Below are positions 1 through 7,413 of a stretch of DNA of 64,000 nucleotides, piece by piece. Made by a program: the position numbers and the translations under genes. Positions within the stretch are counted from its first letter, which is position 1, and each line of letters starts with the position of its first letter. The DNA comes from Dactylosporangium sp. AC04546 (GTDB taxonomy: Bacteria; Actinomycetota; Actinomycetes; Mycobacteriales; Micromonosporaceae): NCBI RefSeq assembly GCF_022095675.1, contig NZ_JAHYSG010000007.1, forward strand, positions 124,001-188,000, given 5' to 3'. Below the pieces are notes generated by a model. The model was not told the origin of the DNA. It ran no database searches and saw only the letters and a list, made by a program, of their open reading frames with translations.

Positions 1-206
1 CAGGCCGCCCTTCAGGACGAGGGTCCCGTGGTACCGCCGGTGCGCGTACGCCGGCGCCAGCTGCGCGAGCAGCCGCGCGCCGCCGCGGGTCAGCACCTCC
101 TGGAGGCACACCACGTCGTACGGGGTCGCCGCGAGGTGGGCCGCGAGCGCCCTCAGCCGTGGCCGGACGTCACCCTTGAACAGCGCGTTGAGCGTCAGCA
201 GCCGCA
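1..206 (-). CDS. endonuclease/exonuclease/phosphatase family protein, N-terminal part
   Basis: Only the first 68 codons are inside the window; the gene runs off the left edge. The peptide opens MRLLTLNALF and has PYDVVCLQEV at about residues 34-43. These are the first two signatures of the EEP (DNase I-like) fold: an Asn near the start and a metal-binding Glu in the LQE motif. There is no signal peptide at this start, so the product looks cytoplasmic. The family covers nucleases, sphingomyelinases and inositol phosphatases; the substrate cannot be told from this fragment. The ATG at 206 is the first possible start after the upstream stop and lies 23 bp from the end of the Crp-family gene on the same strand. 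Confidence 0.7.
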
Positions 207-229
207 TCCGGCCATTGCAGCACAGTCGA

Positions 230-958
230 TCAACGGCGGCGCTTGTGCTGCGCGCGGCGGGCGAGCGGCGCGTTGTCGAGGATGACGATGCACTTGTTCT
301 CGAGGCGGACCCAGCCGCGGCTCGCGTACTGCGCGAGGACCTTGTTCACCGACTCGCGCGAGGCGCCCACGTACTGCGCCAGCTCGGTCTGGGTGAGGTC
401 GTGCACGACCCGCGTGCCGCCCTCCTCGGCCACGCCGAACTGGTCGGCGAGCTGGATGAGCTGGCCGGCGACCCGGCCGGAGACGTCGCTGAACAGGCGG
501 TCGTCGACCGTCGCCCGGTTGCCGCGGATGCGCCGCGCGACGACCAGGAGCAGGTGCTCGGCGATGTCCGGGCGCTGGGCCATCCAGCGGTGCAGCGCGG
601 TGCGGCCGAGGCGGGCCAGCTGGGCGTCCGCGACCACGGTCGCGGTGGTGACCCGGGGGCCGCCGTCGATGAGCTCCAGCTCGCCGAACTGCTCGCCCGG
701 GCCGAGCAGCGACAGCAGGCACTCGCGGCCGTCGCTGGCGCTGCGGCTGAGCTTCACCTTGCCCGACAGCAGCACGTAGAGGTAGTCGCCGGTGTCGCCC
801 TCGCGGTAAAGCACCGTGCGGCGCTCGGCGGTGACGGTCTCGAACTGCGGCGGCACCGCGCCGATCTCGGCGGTCCCGACGGCGTCGACGACGTCGGCCT
901 CGGGGGTGTCGAACAGGCCGGACATGTCCAGCGTGCCGGCGGTGGTCGTGATGGTCAT
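230..958 (-). CDS. Crp/Fnr family transcriptional regulator
   Basis: A 242-residue DNA-binding regulator. An N-terminal cyclic-nucleotide-type beta-barrel (about residues 25-145, with YREGDTGDYLYVLLSGKVKL and a GPGEQFGEL stretch) is followed by a dimer helix and a winged HTH near the C terminus (LTQTELAQYVGASRESVNKV). The GEQFGELELIDGG segment sits where cAMP-binding members have their phosphate cassette; ligand binding is not certain. The ATG at 958 is preferred over longer versions because GGAGGG lies just upstream and the added residues are not family-like. It is divergent from the TetR gene, with about 100 bp between them. Targets are unknown. Confidence 0.88.
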   Translation of the reverse strand: MTITTTAGTLDMSGLFDTPEADVVDAVGTAEIGAVPPQFETVTAERRTVLYREGDTGDYLYVLLSGKVKLSRSASDGRECLLSLLGPGEQFGELELIDGGPRVTTATVVADAQLARLGRTALHRWMAQRPDIAEHLLLVVARRIRGNRATVDDRLFSDVSGRVAGQLIQLADQFGVAEEGGTRVVHDLTQTELAQYVGASRESVNKVLAQYASRGWVRLENKCIVILDNAPLARRAQHKRRR

Positions 959-1001
959 GAGCCCTCCCAGCGTGGGACCCGGACCCGGTGCGGCGGTACC
1001 G

Positions 1002-1021
1002 AGTACCATTCGGACGGTACT
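1002..1021. promoter_or_regulatory. inverted repeat AGTACC-N8-GGTACT, probable TetR operator
   Basis: A perfect 6-bp dyad with an 8-bp spacer between the divergent Crp/Fnr and TetR genes. Its length (20 bp) and place, 55 bp before the TetR start, fit an autoregulatory TetR-family operator. A further GGTACC just upstream (about 996-1001) repeats part of the arm. The assignment to the TetR protein is inference from position. Confidence 0.55.
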
Positions 1022-1076
1022 AGATACCGCGGACGCGAGGCAACAGGTCGTCGCGACGATGCGCGAGGATGGCACG

Positions 1077-1736
1077 GTGAACGGGACTGGGGTACGGGAG
1101 CGGCTGGTCGACGCGGCGTTCGAGCTGTTCGACGAGCGCGGCTACGAGCAGACGACCGTCGACGACATCGCCGACCGGGCCGGCGTCGGCCGCACCACGC
1201 TCTTCCGGCACTACCGGTCGAAAGAGGACGTGATCTTCCCGGACCACGACCGGCTCATCGCCGAGGTCCGGGACCGCCTGGCCACCTCGACCGCCGGCTC
1301 GGCCCTCGTGGCGGTCGTCGAGGCCGTCCGGCTGGTGCTGCTGCACTACGTCGAGGAGGCCGACCGGGCCCGCCACCGCTACGCGCTGACCAGCCGGATC
1401 GCCGTCCTGCGGGACCGGGAGATCGCCAGCGTCGCGCGCTACCAGCGGCTGTTCCGGGAGTTCATCGCCGGCCGGATGGCCCCCGAGCCGGGCGCGGCCC
1501 TGCGCGCCGAGCTCATGGCGGCCGCCGTGGTGTCCGCCCACAACCACGTCCTGCGCCGCTGGCTGCGCCGTGATACGGCCGAGCCGGCCGCCGAGCTCGA
1601 CGCGGCCATGGCCCAGGTGATCGCGCTGTTCACCGAGACGGCCTCGGCCTCGGGCGCCACCGTGCTCGTGCTGCACGACCGCCGCGACCCCGAGGTGGTC
1701 GCGGCCACCATCCGCCGGGCGCTGCAGCAGGCCTAG
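1077..1736 (+). CDS. TetR family transcriptional regulator
   Basis: About 219 residues. The N terminus is a clear TetR HTH: RERLVDAAFELFDERGYEQ, then TTVDDIADRAGVGRTTLFRHYRSKED. The C-terminal effector domain is helical and not family-specific. Start choice: GTG at 1077 has GAGGAT six bases upstream; an in-frame ATG at 1059 (six codons longer) has no visible ribosome site. The stop codon shares the tetranucleotide CTAG with the stop of the convergent flavin oxidoreductase gene. A dyad at 1002-1021 is the likely autoregulatory site. It may control the neighbouring Crp-type gene, but nothing in the sequence names its ligand. Confidence 0.88.
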   Translation: MNGTGVRERLVDAAFELFDERGYEQTTVDDIADRAGVGRTTLFRHYRSKEDVIFPDHDRLIAEVRDRLATSTAGSALVAVVEAVRLVLLHYVEEADRARHRYALTSRIAVLRDREIASVARYQRLFREFIAGRMAPEPGAALRAELMAAAVVSAHNHVLRRWLRRDTAEPAAELDAAMAQVIALFTETASASGATVLVLHDRRDPEVVAATIRRALQQA

Positions 1737-2818
1737 GAGTACGTGTCCTCGTCCGCCTTGCGGTAGTCGGCGATCGCGTCGAGCCGCCCGGCCGCCGCGT
1801 GGGTCACCCAGGCCGGGTTGCCCAGCAGGATCCGGCCCAGCGCCACGAGGTCGAACTCGCCGGCGGTGAGGCGCTCCAGCAGCCCGGCCGCCGACGCGGG
1901 GCCGGTGGCGGTGAGGAAGTCGCGGGTCAGCCCGACCGAGCCGACGGTGATCGCCGGCAGGCCGGTGAGCCGCTTCGCCCAGCCGGCCAGGTTCAGCTCG
2001 GATCCCGCGAACGCCGGCTCCCAGAAGCGGCGCTGCGAGGCGTGCAGCGCGCTCGCGCCGGCGTCCGCGAACGCGCCGAGGATCACGCCCAGCTCGGCCG
2101 GCGTGCTGGCGATCCGGGCCTCGAACGCCCGCTCCTTGAACTGCGAGAACCGCACGATCACCGGCCGGTCCGGGCCGAACCCGGCGCGCACCGCCCGCAC
2201 GACCTCGGCCGGGAACGCCGCGCGACGGGCCGGGGAGCCGCCGAACGCGTCCGTGCGGCGGTTGGTGTACGGCCAGAGGAACTCGTCGAGCAGGTATCCG
2301 TGCGCGGCGTGCACCTCGACCGCGTCGAAGCCGGCCCGGGCCGCCACCCGCGCGGCGCCGGCGTAGGCGGCCAGCAGCTCGTCGACGTCCCGCGCGGTCA
2401 TCGCGTGCGTGGCCGGCCGGCCCGGCTCGCGCACCCCGGACGGCGTCCAGGCGGTGACGCCGTCGACCGGCTCGCGCAGGCTGCCGAGGTGCCACAGCTG
2501 TGCGGCGATCCGCCCGCCGGCGCCGTGGACCGCGTCGACCACCCGGCGCCAGCCCTCCTCGGCCGGGCCGGGGGTCATCCGCGGTACCGCGTCCTCGTGA
2601 CTCGCGGTGGGGTGCCCGACCAGCACGCCCTCGGTGACGACGAGCCCGACGCCGGCGGCGGCCCGGCGCGCGTAGTAGGCGGCGACGGCCGCGGTCGGCA
2701 CCCCGCCCGGCGACTGCGCGCGGGTCATCGGCGCCATCACGAACCGGGAGGCGAGCGGCAGGCCGGCGAACGTCACGGGCGCGACCGGCATTAGGGTGGT
2801 CTCGAGGCAGGCGGTCAT
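1733..2818 (-). CDS. old yellow enzyme family NADH:flavin oxidoreductase
   Basis: A 361-residue FMN-dependent ene-reductase of the OYE/NemA type, which reduces activated C=C bonds or nitro compounds with NAD(P)H. Visible hallmarks are SRFVMAPMTRAQSPGG at the N terminus, VGLVVTEG, the substrate-pocket segment VEVHAAHGYLLDEFLWPYTN and FDLVALGRILLGNPAW near the FMN phosphate site. It is downstream of and collinear with a MerR regulator. The start ATG at 2818 has no Shine-Dalgarno sequence; it lies exactly where transcription should begin from the MerR-type promoter at 2825-2856, so the mRNA is probably leaderless. An internal ATG at 2791 is the alternative start. Physiological substrate unknown; an electrophile or quinone-like inducer of MerR is plausible. 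Confidence 0.9.
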   Translation of the reverse strand: MTACLETTLMPVAPVTFAGLPLASRFVMAPMTRAQSPGGVPTAAVAAYYARRAAAGVGLVVTEGVLVGHPTASHEDAVPRMTPGPAEEGWRRVVDAVHGAGGRIAAQLWHLGSLREPVDGVTAWTPSGVREPGRPATHAMTARDVDELLAAYAGAARVAARAGFDAVEVHAAHGYLLDEFLWPYTNRRTDAFGGSPARRAAFPAEVVRAVRAGFGPDRPVIVRFSQFKERAFEARIASTPAELGVILGAFADAGASALHASQRRFWEPAFAGSELNLAGWAKRLTGLPAITVGSVGLTRDFLTATGPASAAGLLERLTAGEFDLVALGRILLGNPAWVTHAAAGRLDAIADYRKADEDTYS

Positions 2819-2824
2819 GACCCG

Positions 2825-2856
2825 ACGCTAGGAGCTGACACCGGTGTCAGCGTCAA
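2825..2856 (-). promoter_or_regulatory. MerR-type promoter with operator in an overlong spacer
   Basis: Read on the minus strand: TTGACG (2856-2851), a 20-bp spacer, TAGCGT (2830-2825), then six bases and the A of the ATG at 2818. The spacer holds most of a perfect 18-bp palindrome, GCTGACACCGGTGTCAGC (2834-2851), whose last base falls in the -35 box. An overlong spacer (19-20 bp) with a dyad inside it is the classic MerR-activated arrangement. The stop codon of the upstream MerR gene (2853-2855) is part of the -35 box. Confidence 0.8.
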
Positions 2857-3203
2857 GCCGCCGTGACCGTCATCTCCTCGACGATGACGTCGAGCGCGGC
2901 CACGGTCCGGGCGAGCTCGGCCATCTCGGCCACCATCCGCTCCCGCTCCGCGCGCAGCTTGTCGGTGAGCCACGCGGTGCGGATGTCGGGGTCGCTCATG
3001 CAGGGCAGCAGCTCGAACATCCGCCGGCTGCTGAGCCCGGCGTCGAAGAGCCGCTGGATGAGCCGCACCCGCTCGACCGCGGCCTCCGCGAACACCCGCT
3101 GCCCGCTGCCGGTGCGGGTGGACACCAGCAGGCCCTGCTGCTCGTAGTACCGGATGGAGCGCACACTCACCCCGGTCCGCGCCGCCAGCTCCCCGATGCG
3201 CAT
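2853..3203 (-). CDS. MerR family transcriptional regulator
   Basis: A short MerR protein of 116 residues. It starts with the standard wing-HTH MRIGELAARTGVSVRSIRYYEQQGLL and then has a coiled-coil dimer helix (about residues 75-115). There is one cysteine (LLPCM, about residue 68) and no metal- or Fe-S-binding Cys cluster, so it is not a SoxR or a classical metal sensor. The gene overlaps the -35 box of the downstream flavin oxidoreductase, which it most likely activates. Its own ATG at 3203 follows TAGATT by seven bases and also looks leaderless. The minus-strand order regulator then enzyme suggests a private sensor-enzyme pair. Confidence 0.88.
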   Translation of the reverse strand: MRIGELAARTGVSVRSIRYYEQQGLLVSTRTGSGQRVFAEAAVERVRLIQRLFDAGLSSRRMFELLPCMSDPDIRTAWLTDKLRAERERMVAEMAELARTVAALDVIVEEMTVTAA

Positions 3204-3244
3204 ACCCGCGAATCTATGCCGGTCCGCTCACCGCGGGAAGAACG

Positions 3245-3871
3245 TCAGCGGCGGCGGCTTCTTTTCGGGGGCTGCGCGTCGCGGCCGCGGGTGCTGTTCG
3301 CCGTGCGGCCGCGGACGATGCCGATCATCTCCTCCACCAGGTCGGTGTGGGCGTCGCGCGGCCAGGCCAGGACGACCGACGACGTCGGGGCGTCGGTCAC
3401 CGGGCGGTACGTCAGGTCGCGGCGGTGGTGCAGCCTGGCCAGGGACATCGGGACCAGGAGCAGGCCGGCCTCGGCCGCCACCAGCTCCATCGCGAGCGCC
3501 GTCGTGGCCGGGCGGTCGGTCGGCGCCCCGGGATCCCCGCCCAGCGCGAGGACCTCGTCGGCGGGGCGCAGGAGCGGCTCCTCCAGGGCCGTGACCTCGG
3601 CCAGGGTCAGCTCGTCGGCCGCGGCCAGCAGGTGCTCGCGCGGGACGACGACCACCGTCTGTTCGCTGTACAGCGGGATGGCATGCACCACGTCCCGGTC
3701 CAAGGGCGGCCTGATCAGGCCCGCCTCGGCGCGGTCGGGCAGGTATCCCGGGGCGTCGGCGGCCTCCGCCGGGACCAGCTCCAGCCGGGTCTGCGGGCGG
3801 CGCTCGGCCCAGGTGCGGGCCCACCGGTCGACGACGACCCCGGGCACGACGACCAGCCGGAACTTCTCCAC
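3245..3871 (-). CDS. LysR-type substrate-binding domain protein without HTH
   Basis: A 208-residue protein that matches only the effector-binding half of LysR-type regulators: MEKFRLVVVPGVVVDRWARTW, SEQTVVVVPREHLLAAADELTLAEV, then an alternating alpha/beta pattern to about residue 185 and a basic tail. No winged HTH precedes it; the upstream DNA holds the divergent DUF5997 gene. I recall this pair, stand-alone LysR effector domain plus DUF5997, as recurrent in actinomycetes, though I could not check that here. The GTG at 3871 lies seven bases after TACCCT, so the message is probably leaderless. How it acts without a DNA-binding domain is unknown; it may bind a small molecule and a partner protein. 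Confidence 0.75.
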   Translation of the reverse strand: MEKFRLVVVPGVVVDRWARTWAERRPQTRLELVPAEAADAPGYLPDRAEAGLIRPPLDRDVVHAIPLYSEQTVVVVPREHLLAAADELTLAEVTALEEPLLRPADEVLALGGDPGAPTDRPATTALAMELVAAEAGLLLVPMSLARLHHRRDLTYRPVTDAPTSSVVLAWPRDAHTDLVEEMIGIVRGRTANSTRGRDAQPPKRSRRR

Positions 3872-3878
3872 CGGCGTC

Positions 3879-3906
3879 AGGGTACCGCCCGGCGTGCGGC
3901 TACCCT
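3879..3906. promoter_or_regulatory. back-to-back leaderless promoters sharing one short region
   Basis: The minus-strand -10 TACCCT (3884-3879) is seven bases from the GTG at 3871, and the plus-strand -10 TACCCT (3901-3906) is six bases from the GTG at 3913. Only 41 bp separate the two start codons, so the -35 region of each promoter falls on the -10 region of the other. The two genes can hardly be transcribed from these elements at the same time. Confidence 0.6.
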
Positions 3907-3912
3907 GGCCGG

Positions 3913-4284
3913 GTGAGCAAGCCGAAGCAGCCCCAGGAGATGAAGCCCGCCACGGCGGCCGCGAAGCTCGACGTCTACCTGCCGGCGACGCCGCCGGAGT
4001 TCCGGGCCGGCCCGGTCACCCGCGAGCAGCTCGACGAGCTGCAGCGCAACCCGCCGCAGTGGCTCGCCGACCTGCGCCGCGACGGCCCGCACCCGCGCAA
4101 CGTGGTCGCTGCGCGGCTGCGGGTGTCGAACAGCGGGCTGGCCCGCGGCGGCGTCACCGAGGCGCTCACCACCGCCGAGATCCAGGCCCTCTCCGCCGAC
4201 CCGCCGGAGTGGCTGGTCCGCGAGCGGGAGTCGTTCGCCGAGGTCCGCGCCGAGCAGCGCCGCCTCCAGGAGCGCCGGCCCTAG
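3913..4284 (+). CDS. DUF5997 family protein
   Basis: A 123-residue soluble protein. It opens MSKPKQPQEMKPATAAAKLDVYLPATPPEF, the signature I associate with DUF5997, and carries two related segments that end in PPQWLADLRRDGPHPR and PPEWLVRERESF. The repeated Leu-x-x-x-Pro-Pro-x-Trp-Leu pattern suggests an internal duplication. No enzyme motif is visible and the function is unknown. It is divergent from the LysR-domain gene and starts at a GTG six bases after TACCCT, consistent with a leaderless message. Its TAG stop overlaps the stop of the convergent membrane-protein gene through CTAG. Confidence 0.7.
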   Translation: MSKPKQPQEMKPATAAAKLDVYLPATPPEFRAGPVTREQLDELQRNPPQWLADLRRDGPHPRNVVAARLRVSNSGLARGGVTEALTTAEIQALSADPPEWLVRERESFAEVRAEQRRLQERRP

Positions 4285-5186
4285 GGCACCTTCTGCGACG
4301 CGGCCGGCGCCTTCTGCGACGCCGGGGCGGACTGTGACGCCGCCGGCGCCGACTGTGACGTCGCCGGCGCCGTGGTGCTCGGCCGTGACGGCGCCCGGCC
4401 GTCGGCGGAGACCCACAGGGCGACCACGCCGTCCGGCAGCGGTGCCGTGTCGTACACGATCCACGTGGCCGGGACCTGGTCCTCCGGCGTGTCCAGCGAC
4501 TGCCAGCCGACCCGGTACGTCGCCGTCTGCCCGCGCGTGCCCAGGATCCGGCGGGCGTCCGCCACCGTGCGGCCCCGCAGCTGCGCCGCGTCGGCGTTCT
4601 CCTGCGCGGAGCCGCCCTCGATCCACTCGCCGGCCTTGGCCGCGCGGCCGAACGACAGCCGTGCGTACGAGGTGAACGTGACCGGCACCCGCACGGCGAC
4701 CGCGCAGGAGCCGTTGGGGCTGCAGTGCCCGGGCGACTCGACATACTCGAGCTTCGGGCCGTTGCCGGTGTCGCCGACCTCGCTGAAGACGATCCGGCCG
4801 ACCTGGCCGGCGTCGACCGGGACCAGCGACAGCTCGATGTTCAGGCCGTGCCGGGCCAGTTCCTGCCGGTACCGGGCCGGATCGGCGTCCGGGTCGACGA
4901 TGCGGATGGTGATGAACTGCGAGTCGCGCGTGATGTCGAGCGCGTGCGCGGGCGCGGGGCCGCCCCCGGGCAGCAGCGCGATGACGACGAACGCCACGAC
5001 CGCGGCCGCCGCCGCGGCCGGCACCGCGATCAGGAACCGGTGCCGGGTGCGGTTCGCCCGCCGGATGCCCTCCAGCAGCGCGGTGGCGGCCGGCCCGTGC
5101 GGGTCGGCGGCGGCCGGCGGGACAGCCCGCGGCGGTGCCAGCAGCCGCACCAGCCGGTCCTGGTCCTGCTCCGTTGGGTGGCTCAT
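4281..5186 (-). CDS. membrane protein with PASTA-like extracytoplasmic domain, coupled to ECF sigma factor
   Basis: A 301-residue protein: cytoplasmic N terminus (1-50), one membrane segment (about 51-72, very Ala/Val rich) and an outside part with a Cys155/Cys161 pair. Residues 204-263 (GRTVADARRILGTRG to ALWVSADG) resemble a PASTA domain, and the tail is a low-complexity Ala/Ser/Gln/Pro/Thr repeat (residues 268-301). Its ATG overlaps the sigma-factor stop by 4 bp (ATGA), so the two are translationally coupled. The position suggests an anti-sigma factor, but the N terminus has no HxxxCxxC zinc anti-sigma motif. If it does control the sigma factor, it may sense a cell-wall or outside signal; that is inference. 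Confidence 0.7.
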   Translation of the reverse strand: MSHPTEQDQDRLVRLLAPPRAVPPAAADPHGPAATALLEGIRRANRTRHRFLIAVPAAAAAAVVAFVVIALLPGGGPAPAHALDITRDSQFITIRIVDPDADPARYRQELARHGLNIELSLVPVDAGQVGRIVFSEVGDTGNGPKLEYVESPGHCSPNGSCAVAVRVPVTFTSYARLSFGRAAKAGEWIEGGSAQENADAAQLRGRTVADARRILGTRGQTATYRVGWQSLDTPEDQVPATWIVYDTAPLPDGVVALWVSADGRAPSRPSTTAPATSQSAPAASQSAPASQKAPAASQKVP

Positions 5187-5704
5187 GCCCGTGCTCCTCG
5201 GTCGGTGGTCGGGATCGGCTCGCCGAGCGCGGCGGCGAAGCGCTGCCGGGCGCGGTGCAGGCGGATACGGACGGCGTTCGTCGTGCAGCCCAGCGCGACG
5301 GCCAGCTCGTCGGTGCTGAGGCCCTCCCACGCGACCAGGCGCAGCAGCTCCCGGTCGGCCTCCGGCAGGGCGTCGAACGCGCGGGTCACGTGCTCCGGCA
5401 GGTCCGGCGCGGCGGCCGGGACGGTGGCGAGCTCGCGGCGCAGCTGGTCGGCGAGGCCGGCCCGGCGCCGCTCGGCCCGCCCGTGGTTGGCCAGCACGTT
5501 GCGGGCGACCCCGAACAGCCAGGCGCGGGCACGGTCGGCCGGGATGTCGGAGAAGCGCCGCCATGCGACGAGAAACGTCTCGGCGACCACGTCGGCCGCA
5601 GCCTCCGGCGGGTCGACCCGGCGCAGGGCGTAGCCGAGCAGGTCCTGGTAGTGGGCGCGATACAGGCGTTCGTAGCGGTCGGCGGCGGGTGCGGCGCGGG
5701 CCAA
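5183..5704 (-). CDS. ECF (sigma-70 family, SigE-type) RNA polymerase sigma factor
   Basis: A 173-residue group-4 sigma factor with region 2 (YRAHYQDLLGYALRRVD, then DVVAETFLVAWRRFSDIP) and region 4 (ALPEADRELLRLVAWEGLSTDELAVALGCTTNAVRIRLHRAR). It directs RNA polymerase to an unknown regulon. The start is TTG at 5704, with GAGGAG nine bases upstream. The 3' end overlaps the next gene by 4 bp, so sigma factor and membrane protein are made together. The leader of the gene shares the 5705-5800 region with the mannanase terminator. No sequence resembling a self-regulated ECF promoter was evident to me. Confidence 0.88.
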   Translation of the reverse strand: MARAAPAADRYERLYRAHYQDLLGYALRRVDPPEAAADVVAETFLVAWRRFSDIPADRARAWLFGVARNVLANHGRAERRRAGLADQLRRELATVPAAAPDLPEHVTRAFDALPEADRELLRLVAWEGLSTDELAVALGCTTNAVRIRLHRARQRFAAALGEPIPTTDRGARA

Positions 5705-5798
5705 GGGTCCAGCTCCTCACGGTCGGCGAAGCCGGGACGGGGTGCCCGGTCACCTTTACATGTCCGCGTACCGCCGGGACGTTTCAGCCCGAACACGG

Positions 5799-5834
5799 CG
5801 ACGCCCCGCCGGCGAAGGTGCCGGCGGGGCGTCG
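5799..5834 (-). terminator. hairpin terminator after the mannanase gene
   Basis: Perfect 15-bp arms (5799-5813 and 5820-5834, beginning CGACGCCCCGCC) around a 6-base loop. The hairpin begins 13 bp past the mannanase stop on the minus strand. No clear T-run follows, as is usual in such high-GC genomes. Confidence 0.65.
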
Positions 5835-5847
5835 GGTGGTCATCCGG

Positions 5848-7230
5848 TCAGGTGGCGGTGCAGGAGACCGCCGGGGCGGTGTTCGTGCCGTTCCACGAGC
5901 CGAGGAACCCGAAGTTCGTGCTGGCACCGGCGCCGAGCGTGCCGTTGTAGCTGACGTTGCGGGCGGTGACCGCCGCGCCCGAGCTGGTGACGGTCGCGCT
6001 CCAGGCCTGGGTGACGGTCTGGCCGTTGGCGTAGGTCCAGGTCACGGTCCAGCCGGTGATGGCGGCGGTACCGGCGGTGACCTTCACGTCGGCCTGGAAG
6101 CCCCCGGGCCACTGGCCCACGATCGCGTACGTGGCGGTGCAGCCCTTCGTGCCCGAGGACGGCGACGGCGAGGACGACGAGCGGCTCGGCGACGGCGACG
6201 GGGACGCGGAGGAGCGGCTCGGCGACGGCGACGCGGACGACGGCGACGGGTTGCCCCCGAAGATCGTCGCCTCCTTGGCGGTGGCCTTGATGCCGTTCGT
6301 GCCGTTGAAGATGCGCTGGCCCCAGGTGGTCAGCTGGGCCGGGTTGAAGTTCGTCGCCATGTCGAGGATCGGGTCGGTGTTGCCGCTCCACGACCAGCCG
6401 AGGTAGCCCAGCCCGCGGGCCTGCGCCTGGGCCAGGATCGTCTCGTGGTCGACCTCGTTGCTGTTGAACTGCCAGCCGAACTCTCCGATGACGAGCGGCC
6501 AGCCCGCGGCCTGGATGCGATCGAGGTAGTCGATGACCTTGGCGGCGGTGTTGTAGACGGCGTACATGTGGATCGACAGCACCGTGTTGTGCTGGGTGTC
6601 GGCGTTGAGCACGGTCTGGCCGTTGTCGCGCATGACGTTCTGCCAGTCCTGGCCCCAGTTCGGCGCGTCCACCATGATGAGGTGCTCGAAGCCGTTGCTG
6701 CGCAGCTTCTGGATCGCGGCGACGGTCGCGGCCGTCCACTGGCCGGGGTTGTTGTTGCCGATCGGCTCGTTGCCGATGTTGATGACGACGTAGTTCTCCT
6801 GGCCGACCAGGTTGGCCTTCTGGCTGATCCAGTAGTTGACCGCCTCGTCGAGGGTGGCGGCCGCGCCGTCCTCGCCGTAGCCGGTGGTGTCGTGGACCTC
6901 CAGCACGCAGATCATCCGGTTGGTCTTGCACAGCTGGATGACCTGCGGCACGTCGTTGGACGGCCCCCAGCGCTTGCCGCTGCCGAGCACCACGCGGACG
7001 GTGTTGGCGCCCAGCGCCTTGATGTTGGCGAACGAGCTGGTCTGGCCGGTGTACCAGACGTGCGGGTGGTTGACCCCGCGCATGATGAAGTTCTGGCCGT
7101 TGGCCTCGACGATGTTCCGGCCGCTGATGTGCAGCCCGACCGCGGCGGACGCGGGCTGCGCGTAGATGAGCGCCGAGGCGGCGGCGGCGACCAGGGCGGC
7201 GCCGAGGATGGCGAGTCGTCTCTTCTTCAT
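5848..7230 (-). CDS. secreted GH5 endo-beta-1,4-mannanase with CBM2
   Basis: A 460-residue secreted enzyme: Sec signal (1-30, ending PASAA), GH5 barrel (31-320), Pro/Ser linker (about 326-362) and a CBM2 domain (364-460, with Cys364 and Cys457 at its ends). The N-terminal GLHISGRNIVEANGQNF and RGVNHPHVWY match subfamily GH5_8 mannanases. The acid/base is Glu155 in NIGNEP and the nucleophile is Glu250 in IGEFGW. It should cut beta-mannan or glucomannan outside the cell while CBM2 holds crystalline cellulose or chitin. GAGGTAGG precedes the ATG. A GTTTCGAAAC palindrome 60 bp upstream is a likely repressor site, and a hairpin ends the transcript. Confidence 0.9.
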   Translation of the reverse strand: MKKRRLAILGAALVAAAASALIYAQPASAAVGLHISGRNIVEANGQNFIMRGVNHPHVWYTGQTSSFANIKALGANTVRVVLGSGKRWGPSNDVPQVIQLCKTNRMICVLEVHDTTGYGEDGAAATLDEAVNYWISQKANLVGQENYVVINIGNEPIGNNNPGQWTAATVAAIQKLRSNGFEHLIMVDAPNWGQDWQNVMRDNGQTVLNADTQHNTVLSIHMYAVYNTAAKVIDYLDRIQAAGWPLVIGEFGWQFNSNEVDHETILAQAQARGLGYLGWSWSGNTDPILDMATNFNPAQLTTWGQRIFNGTNGIKATAKEATIFGGNPSPSSASPSPSRSSASPSPSPSRSSSSPSPSSGTKGCTATYAIVGQWPGGFQADVKVTAGTAAITGWTVTWTYANGQTVTQAWSATVTSSGAAVTARNVSYNGTLGAGASTNFGFLGSWNGTNTAPAVSCTAT

Positions 7231-7289
7231 GACCTACCTCAGGACGGGGGAGGGGGCACGCTCAGTCCGGGCGGACGATACGCGTCGAT

Positions 7290-7299
7290 GTTTCGAAAC
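7290..7299. promoter_or_regulatory. palindrome GTTTCGAAAC upstream of mannanase
   Basis: A perfect 10-bp palindrome with central CG, 60 bp before the mannanase ATG. The central-CG symmetry is typical of LacI-family sites. A half-site-like TATCGAAACATG also occurs at about 19161-19172 in the glycan-use promoter region. Confidence 0.5.
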
Positions 7300-7361
7300 G
7301 CGATCGAACCGCCTCGACCGGCGCTGCGCGGCGCCGTGGCGCACGCTCCCGACCTGGGGTT

Positions 7362-7398
7362 CCGTCCCCTCCGGCGGTCGTCGCGCCGGAGGGGACGG
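7362..7398 (-). terminator. hairpin terminator after the ThuA-domain gene
   Basis: Perfect 15-bp arms (7362-7376 and 7384-7398) with a 7-base loop, beginning 15 bp past the stop of the minus-strand ThuA/DUF1080 gene and upstream of the mannanase promoter. Confidence 0.65.
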
Positions 7399-7413
7399 GG
7401 ATGAAAGATACAG

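Noticed and set aside
2853..3203. SoxR-type redox sensor
   Set aside because: The protein has a single Cys and lacks the four-Cys Fe-S motif.
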